This document shows, piece by piece, positions 1-4,688 of a stretch of 5,210 bases of DNA (positions within the stretch are counted from its first letter, which is position 1; each line of letters starts with the position of its first letter). The stretch spans positions 1 through 5,210 of the forward strand of contig JAFAED010000232.1 of NCBI GenBank assembly GCA_023424275.1. Reading direction: 5' to 3'. A program made the translations under genes and the position numbers. This DNA is from Pseudomonadota bacterium. Its GTDB lineage: Bacteria > Pseudomonadota > Alphaproteobacteria > Sphingomonadales > Sphingomonadaceae. A model generated the notes under the pieces. It saw nothing but the letters and a program-made list of their open reading frames with translations, was not told the origin of the DNA and ran no database searches.

Positions 1-238
1 CTGCGGCGGCGCCCGTTTCAAGCTGGATGATCGCATTGGGCTCTTCGAGGCCCGCCGCGAGCAAGCCGCGGGGACGGTGATATTTGAAGCTGCGCCCGAC
101 GATCGATACGCCGTTCGCCATCAGCGCCGAGGCCAGCGTATCGCCCGCATAGCCCTGGAGCGAGCGCCCCGCCCAGGTGAAAGATACCGGCGTACCGCGA
201 TTGACGCGGCCGGCCGCACTCAGGCGCCACCCGCTCAT
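1..238 (-). CDS. soxA: Sarcosine oxidase alpha subunit, N-terminal fragment (runs off the left edge)
   Basis: The large NAD+-binding subunit of heterotetrameric sarcosine oxidase, a cytoplasmic flavoenzyme that turns sarcosine into glycine, H2O2 and, with tetrahydrofolate, 5,10-methylene-THF. Only the first 79 residues are here. They begin MSGWRLSAAGRVNRGTPVSF, followed by a GRSLQGYAGDTLASALMANG stretch and the GRSFKYHRPRG and EEPNAI segments typical of the SoxA N-terminal ferredoxin-like (Fer2_4) domain. This domain keeps the 2Fe-2S ferredoxin fold but shows no cluster cysteines in the visible part, as expected of SoxA. Full-length family members are near 1,000 residues, so the NAD-binding and C-terminal folate (GcvT-like) domains lie outside the window. 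The ATG overlaps the soxD stop as ATGA and has a good ribosome binding site, so the start is secure. It is the third gene of soxB-soxD-soxA, the standard order. Confidence 0.95.
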   Translation of the reverse strand, partial: MSGWRLSAAGRVNRGTPVSFTWAGRSLQGYAGDTLASALMANGVSIVGRSFKYHRPRGLLAAGLEEPNAIIQLETGAAA

Positions 239-561
239 GCGACGCCTCCCTTAGCGGGCTGTCGTTCTGGCTCCGCAGCGACGTCATCCGCTTCGGGGCA
301 GGCTTCGCCCATCTTGTATGTCGCGCGAAACTGGTGCGTTACCGTATCGCGCGCGGCGTTGAACCAGCGGCGGCATCCCGCCGCATGGAACCAGCGTTCG
401 CGGTGCTCGCCCTTCGGATTCTCGCGATAGTGGAGATAATCGGCCCATTCGGCATCCGAGACCTGGTCATGCGGTCCCGGCCGCTGGATATGACTTTCGC
501 CGCCGCAGCGGAATTCGATCTCCGCGCGCGGGCCGCAAAAGGGGCAGTCGATCAGCAACAT
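235..561 (-). CDS. soxD: Sarcosine oxidase delta subunit (zinc-binding)
   Basis: A 108-residue protein of usual length for SoxD, the small subunit of cytoplasmic heterotetrameric sarcosine oxidase that carries one structural zinc ion. It opens MLLIDCPFCGPRAEIEFRCG. The zinc ligands known for the family are all present at matching positions: Cys6 and Cys9 in the CPFCG motif, and His59 and Cys63 in WFHAAGC. The middle holds the conserved WADYLHYRENPKGEHRERW block, and the WFN..RDT segment leads into a variable acidic tail ending AKGGVA. The ATG at 559-561 was chosen because the family signature starts there; the same frame stays open further upstream inside soxB but encodes nothing recognisable. 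An AGGGG element at 573-577, overlapping the soxB stop, lies 11 bases upstream, a rather long spacing, so translation may depend partly on ribosomes finishing soxB. The gap to soxB is 14 bases. Confidence 0.97.
   Translation of the reverse strand: MLLIDCPFCGPRAEIEFRCGGESHIQRPGPHDQVSDAEWADYLHYRENPKGEHRERWFHAAGCRRWFNAARDTVTHQFRATYKMGEACPEADDVAAEPERQPAKGGVA
245..252 (-). promoter_or_regulatory. Ribosome binding site of soxA inside the soxD end
   Basis: Read on the minus strand this is AAGGGAGG, six bases before the soxA ATG. It is a near-ideal Shine-Dalgarno sequence inside the last codons of soxD. With the ATGA overlap it implies efficient, coupled translation of the delta and alpha subunits. 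Confidence 0.8.
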
Positions 562-575
562 TTTCCGAATATCCC

Positions 576-1823
576 CTAGTGCGCGATGCCCGAGGCCGAG
601 GCCTCGTCGATAAGCGCGCCCGTCGTGAAGCGCTCGATGCCGAAGGCACTGGCGAGCGGGTGCGACTGGCCGGTCGCCATCGCGTGCGCGAGGCACCAGC
701 CGCCCGCCGGGATCGCCTTGAACCCCCCGGTGCCCCAGCCGCAGTTGATATAGAGCCCGCCAATCGACGTCGGGCCGATGATCGGCGTCGAGTCATGGAC
801 GACGTCGACGATCCCCGCCCACTGGCGCAGGAAGCGCATGCGCGAGAATTGCGGGAAAAGTTCGAGCACGCCCGCCGCAGCACGCTCCATCCACGGCAGA
901 TTGCCGCGCTGGGCATAGGAGAGATAAAGATCGAGACCCGCGCCGAGGACGAGTTCGCCCTTGTCCGACTGGCTGAGATAGGTCCCGGTCGCGGGCGACA
1001 GGATCACCGTGTCGAGGCAGGGCTTCACCGGTTCCGACACGAAGGCCTGCAGCGCGTAGGAACTGACCGGGAGCCGCAGTCCGGCCTTGGCCGCCAGCAC
1101 CGAACTATGCCCCGCAACGGCCATACCCACGCGATCGGAGCGCAGCGTGCCGTGGCTCGTCTCGACCCCGCGCACCTGCCCCTTTTCGATCAGGAAGCCC
1201 TGCACCTCGCAATTCTGGATGATATCGACGCCGAGCGCCGATGCCGCCCGCGCATAGCCCCAGGCGACCGCGTCGTGGCGCGCCGACCCGCCGCGCGGCT
1301 GGTTCACCCCGCCAAGGATCGGAAAGCGCGGATTGGGGTTCAGCCCCGGGATATTCGCGTAGACGCTTGGTCCGTCATGAAACTCCGCATCGATGCCATT
1401 GAGCAGCATCGCATTTGCCGAGCGCCGCGCCATCTCCAGCCCGTGCCGGTCGTGCGCAAGCGTCCACATGCCGCGCTGCGAGAACATGATGTTGTAATTC
1501 AGCTCGTCGGTCAGCTTCTCATAGAGCTGGACCGAAAACTCATAAAAGGCCGCCGATTCCGGGAAGAAATAGTTCGACCGGATAATCGTCGTATTGCGGC
1601 CCGTGTTGCCGCCGCCGATCCAGCCGCGCTCGATCAGCGCGACATTGGTGAGGCCGTGGTTCTTCGCAAGATAGTAGGCGGTCGCGAGGCCATGCCCGCC
1701 GCCGCCGATGACGATCGCGTCATAATGCGCCTTCGGCTCGGGGTCGCGCCACGCCGGCTCCCAGCCGCGTTGACCGTTCAATCCTTCGCGCAAAAGCGAC
1801 AGCGCTGAATAGCGTCTCGTCAA
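576..1823 (-). CDS. soxB: Sarcosine oxidase beta subunit, TTG start
   Basis: The 415-residue catalytic subunit of heterotetrameric sarcosine oxidase, which oxidises the N-methyl group of sarcosine; electrons pass from FAD to a covalently bound FMN and then to O2. Visible parts are the FAD dinucleotide-binding loop IVIGGGGHGLATAYYLAKNH (about residues 37-56), the ERGWIGGGNTGRNTTIIRSNY segment (about 65-85), and ARHDAVAWGYARAA (181-194), where His183 aligns with the histidine that carries covalent FMN in characterised enzymes. The AGHSSVLA segment (237-244) and the CGWGTGGFKAIP segment (361-372) are also present, and the ending LIDEASASGIAH is typical. Length matches the family. The start is TTG: an in-frame TGA lies only two codons upstream, the next Met is residue 113, and a good ribosome binding site precedes TTG. 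It leads the operon and faces folD across the control region. The D-amino-acid-oxidase-like superfamily has other members, but the soxD and soxA neighbours settle the identity. Confidence 0.97.
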   Translation of the reverse strand: MTRRYSALSLLREGLNGQRGWEPAWRDPEPKAHYDAIVIGGGGHGLATAYYLAKNHGLTNVALIERGWIGGGNTGRNTTIIRSNYFFPESAAFYEFSVQLYEKLTDELNYNIMFSQRGMWTLAHDRHGLEMARRSANAMLLNGIDAEFHDGPSVYANIPGLNPNPRFPILGGVNQPRGGSARHDAVAWGYARAASALGVDIIQNCEVQGFLIEKGQVRGVETSHGTLRSDRVGMAVAGHSSVLAAKAGLRLPVSSYALQAFVSEPVKPCLDTVILSPATGTYLSQSDKGELVLGAGLDLYLSYAQRGNLPWMERAAAGVLELFPQFSRMRFLRQWAGIVDVVHDSTPIIGPTSIGGLYINCGWGTGGFKAIPAGGWCLAHAMATGQSHPLASAFGIERFTTGALIDEASASGIAH

Positions 1824-1829
1824 GACTCA

Positions 1830-1836
1830 CCTTCCT
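1830..1836 (-). promoter_or_regulatory. Ribosome binding site that fixes the soxB TTG start
   Basis: On the minus strand this reads AGGAAGG, six bases before the TTG. The reading frame has a TGA two codons upstream of the TTG and no nearby ATG or GTG, so this site decides the soxB start. Confidence 0.8.
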
Positions 1837-1846
1837 CTCGCCCTTT

Positions 1847-1862
1847 AGATGCACATATGTAT
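1847..1862 (-). promoter_or_regulatory. Candidate operator or promoter element upstream of soxB (copy 1 of a paired motif)
   Basis: On the minus strand this reads ATACATATGTGCATCT, 24-39 bases before the soxB TTG. It differs from the copy before folD at only 2 of 16 positions. It overlaps an imperfect palindrome on the plus strand, TGCACATATGTATGCA at 1850-1865, in which 6 of 8 pairs match. The dyad would suit a dimeric repressor such as a GntR/FCD-family protein, but that family is a guess. The ATACATAT part could instead be a -10 hexamer region, in which case the leader would be under 30 bases. Confidence 0.45.
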
Positions 1863-1875
1863 GCAAATCCGCAAT

Positions 1876-1893
1876 AGGCTTTTTCGCGAGCCT
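1876..1893. repeat. Short inverted repeat upstream of the soxB motif
   Basis: AGGCT at 1876-1880 pairs with AGCCT at 1889-1893 across an 8-base spacer. It lies about 53-70 bases before the soxB start, where an activator could bind. Five-base arms are short enough to arise by chance. Confidence 0.25.
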
Positions 1894-2015
1894 GACTTAC
1901 CCCGCCGTATCCGACGCATGCCGAAGAATTTCGGACTTCTCGCTTATTTTACACATGCATATGGCCTGCTTCCCTGGCTTTCAGCCCGCTCCGGCCGCCC
2001 ATCCGGCTTCAACAC

Positions 2016-2040
2016 AGAAATGCATTTCTTTTCGAAGAAA
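2016..2040. repeat. Overlapping AT-rich palindromes (AGAAA / TTTCT / AGAAA)
   Basis: AGAAATGCATTTCT at 2016-2029 is a perfect 14-bp palindrome. Its right arm also forms a second inverted repeat, TTTCTT (2025-2030), TTCG, AAGAAA (2035-2040). The middle TTTCT can therefore pair with either AGAAA copy, giving two mutually exclusive structures. This could be a pair of overlapping protein-binding sites. As RNA hairpins they would be weak. Confidence 0.4.
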
Positions 2041-2063
2041 CGTGGGCACCTTCGCGGATCGAC

Positions 2064-2084
2064 GGGCGGCCGGCGCGGCGGCCC
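2064..2084. repeat. GC-rich hairpin in the intergenic region
   Basis: GGGC-g-GCC at 2064-2071 pairs with GGC-g-GCCC at 2077-2084 around a 5-base centre, with one G-G mismatch. No T-run follows on the plus strand, and none on the minus strand, so it is not a standard terminator. GC-rich sequence makes such pairing easy by chance. Confidence 0.25.
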
Positions 2085-2231
2085 ATAAGGCGCAATACCG
2101 ACGGAATAGCGGGAAAATCACGCCCGTCCTTCGCGCAGAATGTGAATATTTCAGCAAACACCAAATTGCCCACGCCACCCGCATGATCGAGATCGTCGCA
2201 TCGACATAACATCGACACGCACTTTTATTTT

Positions 2232-2247
2232 ATACATATCTGCATAT
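2232..2247 (+). promoter_or_regulatory. Candidate operator or promoter element upstream of folD (copy 2 of the paired motif)
   Basis: The sequence ATACATATCTGCATAT lies 50-65 bases before the folD ATG and matches the soxB-side copy at 14 of 16 bases, each copy pointing toward its own gene. It sits in a strongly AT-rich patch (2221-2252) within GC-rich DNA, which suggests the folD promoter is here. TATACA at 2231-2236 is a possible -10, but no good -35 lies 16-18 bases before it. A TCGACA at 2212-2217 is the closest -35-like hexamer, and its spacing is only 13 bases. Confidence 0.45.
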
Positions 2248-2266
2248 ATATCCCGCAAGAAACCGA

Positions 2267-2281
2267 GTCGGGCCGCCCGAC
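2267..2281 (+). repeat. Perfect 7-bp inverted repeat in the folD leader
   Basis: GTCGGGC and GCCCGAC flank a single central C, just 2 bases before the folD ribosome binding site and 15 bases before its ATG. As RNA it would fold into a 6-bp GC-rich stem with a 3-base loop. As DNA it would suit a dimeric repressor. Its position could influence ribosome access to folD. Confidence 0.45.
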
Positions 2282-2283
2282 AT

Positions 2284-2287
2284 GGAG
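2284..2287 (+). promoter_or_regulatory. Ribosome binding site that selects the second folD ATG
   Basis: GGAG lies 9 bases before the ATG at 2297. The earlier in-frame ATG at 2282 overlaps this element and has only the inverted repeat, not a Shine-Dalgarno sequence, upstream. The FolD family signature also begins at 2297 ([10 protein letters not shown]). Confidence 0.65.
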
Positions 2288-2296
2288 ACAGGGACG

Positions 2297-3238
2297 ATGG
2301 CGACAGCGCATATTATTGACGGAAAGGAACGCGCCGCCCGATTGCGGCGCGACATCGCGATCGGCGTGAAACGCCTGCGCGACGAAACCGGCGTCACGGC
2401 CAAGCTGACCGCGATATTGGTCGGCGACGATCCCGCGAGCGCCATCTATGTTCGCAGGAAGGGCGAACAGGCCGCCGCCGCGGGCATGGCGAGCGAAACG
2501 CATCGGCTGGACGCGTCAATTTCGCAGGACGGCTTGCTTGCCCTGATCGATCGGCTCAACCGCGACGAGGCCGTACACGGCATATTGGTGCAGCTGCCAC
2601 TACCCCCGCACATCGACAAGACAGCCGTGCTGCGCCGCATCGATCCGGGCAAGGATGTCGACGGCTTTCATCCCGTCAACGTCGGACTGCTCGCGAGCGA
2701 CGGCGAGGCGGTCGACGGCCGGATCATTCCGTGCACGCCGATGGGCTGCATGATGCTACTCGCCGACGAGCTCGGCTCGCTCGAGGGACTGAACGCCGTC
2801 GTCGTCGGCTGCTCGAACATCGTCGGCCGCCCGATGGCGCAGCTTCTCCTCCAGGCCCGCTGCACGGTATCGATCGCCCATATCCACACCCGCGACCTGC
2901 CCGAACTCATCGCGCGCGCCGACATATTGGTGAGCGCGGCGGGCGCTCCGGGGCTGATCCGGGGATCGTGGATCAAGCCCGGCGCCATCGTGATCGACGT
3001 CGGCATCAATCGCGTGCCGGCGAGCGACGGCAAGGGGTCGCGGATCGTCGGCGACGTCTGCTTCGACGAAGCGAAGACGCGCGCGCGCGCAATTACCCCG
3101 GTGCCGGGGGGCGTCGGACCGATGACGATTGCGTGCCTGCTCGAGAACACCCTGCGCGCCGCCGTCGCGATGAACGCGCATCGCGAACGCAATTCCGTTC
3201 GGGAACAGGATCGAGCATCACAGCTCATGAATATTTGA
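2297..3238 (+). CDS. folD: Bifunctional methylene-THF dehydrogenase / methenyl-THF cyclohydrolase
   Basis: A 313-residue cytoplasmic enzyme that oxidises 5,10-methylene-THF to 5,10-methenyl-THF with NAD(P)+ and hydrolyses it to 10-formyl-THF. The N-terminal catalytic domain has [14 protein letters not shown] (51-64) with Tyr51 and the catalytic Lys55, then [13 protein letters not shown] (95-107) and [12 protein letters not shown] (119-130) with active-site Asp122. The cofactor domain has [20 protein letters not shown] (166-185), [10 protein letters not shown] (212-221), IDVGINRV (233-240) and the family signature [10 protein letters not shown] (268-277). At the cofactor 2'-phosphate region it has Cys172 and Ile196-His197 where many homologues carry Arg or Ser, so NAD+ use is possible. 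A tail of about 20 residues after the last core helix is longer than usual. The position next to sox fits a dedicated copy that handles one-carbon units from sarcosine; a housekeeping folD may exist elsewhere. It is divergent from soxB and convergent with the transporter gene. Confidence 0.96.
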   Translation: MATAHIIDGKERAARLRRDIAIGVKRLRDETGVTAKLTAILVGDDPASAIYVRRKGEQAAAAGMASETHRLDASISQDGLLALIDRLNRDEAVHGILVQLPLPPHIDKTAVLRRIDPGKDVDGFHPVNVGLLASDGEAVDGRIIPCTPMGCMMLLADELGSLEGLNAVVVGCSNIVGRPMAQLLLQARCTVSIAHIHTRDLPELIARADILVSAAGAPGLIRGSWIKPGAIVIDVGINRVPASDGKGSRIVGDVCFDEAKTRARAITPVPGGVGPMTIACLLENTLRAAVAMNAHRERNSVREQDRASQLMNI

Positions 3239-3244
3239 CCAAAT

Positions 3245-3266
3245 ACGCCGAAAGGCAGGCGTTTTT
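3245..3266 (+). terminator. Probable intrinsic terminator after folD
   Basis: ACGCC at 3245-3249 and GGCGT at 3258-3262 form a 5-bp GC-rich stem, running into TTTT (five Ts in all, 3262-3266), 6 bases after the folD stop. The loop contains GAAAGGC, so a smaller GCC-GAAA-GGC hairpin is an alternative. The other strand has only a short ATTT after the stem, so termination of the convergent transporter transcript here is less certain. Confidence 0.6.
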
Positions 3267-3272
3267 GGGATC

Positions 3273-4688
3273 CTAGGGCGCATCCGTGACAGCGTCGCGG
3301 CTGGCGGCTTCGCGTGCCGCCAGTTCCGCACTGACTTCGGCGACCCGCGCCTTTGTGAGCGGGAACGCCCAGAACAATACACCGGCAAAGGCCAGCCCGA
3401 TCGCGGGAAGGATGACCGCAGCAAGACGGATGGCGAATGCCCCGTCGGCATTCTGCACCGTAGCCGTCGCGTCGAACCCCATCCATCCGACCAGCGCGAT
3501 GCCTCCAGCGCTCGACACAGTACGCAGCGATACCTGCACGAAATTGAACGCCGCCGTATACAGGCCGGCGAGATCCTCGCCCGACTGGAGCCGCCCGTAA
3601 TCGGCGATATCGCCGATCATCGGGAAGAGCACGACGATGCCGAGGAGCGCGAGAATCGTCAGCGGGTAGAAGATCATCACCCATGTCACCGCCCCCGGCC
3701 CCGGGGACACGAAGGACAGGCAGAGGTAGGACATCGCACCAAGAATGAGCGAGACCGAAACGACCCGGTGGCGTTCGAACTTCACGCTGAGATAACCCCA
3801 GAGCGGCACGCCGATCAGCGCCATCGGTGCCGACGCCAGCAGCACGGTCGGATAGGCTTCGCCGAGTTGCAGATAGACGTCGAGGAAGAGGTACATCACC
3901 CCCGTCGCGATTCCGGTGAGAATCGCGACCGGAAGCATCGCACCGAGCAGCCACATCATCGGCCGATTTTCGACCACCGAGCGAAAAGTCCGGACGACGC
4001 CATAGCGCTCGCGTTCCTTCAAGGTCGGCGGCACGACCTCTCCCTCGGGCACGCGCCAGATGACAAGAAGCGCCGCGAGCGGCACCAGGACCGCGCAGAT
4101 TACGGCGGTGACGCCGAGCGCAGGAAAGCCGAGATCGCCCGACTGGCTCATCCCCAATCCCTTCGCGAGCGCGGGCGTCGCAAAGAAGATCATCCCGCCA
4201 AGAAGAAGCGCCGACGCGCGCCAGGCTTGCAACCGCGCGCGATCCTGATAGTCGCGGGTCAGCGCATAGCTCCAAGCCTGATAGGGAATCTCGGCGATCT
4301 TCCAGCCGAGATAGGTCACTGCGGTCCAGACCCCGTAATAGACGATCCCCGCATCGGCGGGCGGGCGGTACAGGAACCACACGCCGAACGCCGAAAAGAG
4401 CGCCCCGCCCGCGACCCATGGCTTGCGCGTCCCGGTCCGCGCATAGCTGAGGTCGGACAGATAGCCGATGAGCGGATAGGTCACCGCGTCGAAGGCGCGC
4501 GTCAGCAGCGTCGCCGCCGCCAGCGCCGACAGGGCGAGGCCCGCATATTTGGCGTAAATGCCCTGAATCTGCAGCTCGGGGCCGTGCATGAATCCGACGA
4601 GCAGCGCCGGCAGGCAAAAGAGCAGGATCGTCGCAAGCGGCAGACGCTTCGCCGGTTCGCTCCCCTGCTCCGCCACTACAGGCGTCAC
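3273..4688 (-). CDS. MelB-like (GPH/MFS_2) secondary transporter
   Basis: A 471-residue inner-membrane transporter with about 12 predicted helices (roughly 18-37, 48-68, 91-108, 113-133, 158-175, 190-212, 243-265, 278-300, 309-327, 334-357, 375-403, 418-442) and a cytoplasmic tail. GPH-family marks are AFDAVTYPLIGYLSD (66-79), TGTRKPW (85-91), EIPYQAWSYALTRDYQDRARL (133-153) and the second-half GDIADYGRLQSGEDLAGLY (359-377). Relatives carry sugars, glycosides or other small solutes with a cation; the substrate here cannot be read from sequence. Asp67 aligns with MelB Asp55, but Tyr71 stands where MelB has its second cation ligand, Asp59. The start chosen is the GTG at 4686-4688, whose GTGA overlaps the aminopeptidase stop and suggests translational coupling. 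An in-frame ATG at 4710-4712 would add eight residues and overlap the upstream gene by 28 bases; neither start has a clear ribosome binding site. The reading frame stays open further upstream, but that part lies over the aminopeptidase and is Arg-rich. Confidence 0.88.
   Translation of the reverse strand: MTPVVAEQGSEPAKRLPLATILLFCLPALLVGFMHGPELQIQGIYAKYAGLALSALAAATLLTRAFDAVTYPLIGYLSDLSYARTGTRKPWVAGGALFSAFGVWFLYRPPADAGIVYYGVWTAVTYLGWKIAEIPYQAWSYALTRDYQDRARLQAWRASALLLGGMIFFATPALAKGLGMSQSGDLGFPALGVTAVICAVLVPLAALLVIWRVPEGEVVPPTLKERERYGVVRTFRSVVENRPMMWLLGAMLPVAILTGIATGVMYLFLDVYLQLGEAYPTVLLASAPMALIGVPLWGYLSVKFERHRVVSVSLILGAMSYLCLSFVSPGPGAVTWVMIFYPLTILALLGIVVLFPMIGDIADYGRLQSGEDLAGLYTAAFNFVQVSLRTVSSAGGIALVGWMGFDATATVQNADGAFAIRLAAVILPAIGLAFAGVLFWAFPLTKARVAEVSAELAAREAASRDAVTDAP

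Larger units (their letters stand above)
1824..2296. other. Divergent intergenic control region between soxB and folD, no gene seen
   Basis: About 470 bases separate two divergent genes. The short open frames here (67-92 codons) have no ribosome binding site that I can see, no recognisable family and no membrane or signal pattern, so I call none of them. The region contains AT-rich patches unlike the coding sequence on either side. ATGCA/TGCAT occurs at 1849-1853, 1861-1865, 1956-1960, 2021-2025 and 2241-2245. Other structure is listed separately: a paired 16-bp motif at each end, inverted repeats at 1876-1893, 2016-2040, 2064-2084 and 2267-2281. I could not fit a convincing sigma-70 -35/-10 pair for either gene, although ATACATAT within each paired motif could serve as a -10. 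I saw no glycine or THF riboswitch core. No regulator gene is encoded in the window. Confidence 0.7.

Noticed and set aside
579..1808. A 409-codon open frame on the plus strand opposite soxB
   Set aside because: It is the antisense shadow of a clear SoxB gene in GC-rich DNA, is dominated by Arg, Ala and Asp, and shows no domain or ribosome binding site.
2064..2084. GC-rich hairpin as a transcription terminator
   Set aside because: No T-run follows the stem on either strand and no gene ends nearby.
1849..2209. Small open frames of 67-84 codons in the soxB-folD spacer as possible small proteins
   Set aside because: None has a visible ribosome binding site, hydrophobic segment or family resemblance, and frames overlap on both strands as expected of non-coding GC-rich sequence.
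1824..2296. Glycine or tetrahydrofolate riboswitch in a sox or folD leader
   Set aside because: The ligands would make sense, but I could not find the conserved core segments of either class. The GGAGA before folD is better explained as the ribosome binding site.
2282..2296. Upstream in-frame ATG at 2282 as the folD start
   Set aside because: It has no ribosome binding site, lies on top of the GGAG element used by the next ATG, and adds residues (METGT) absent from the family start.
2668..4617. A 649-codon minus-strand open frame spanning folD and the transporter gene
   Set aside because: It is out of frame with the transporter and antisense to folD, with Arg/Ser-rich low-complexity sequence and no family features. 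Both overlapped genes are strongly supported.
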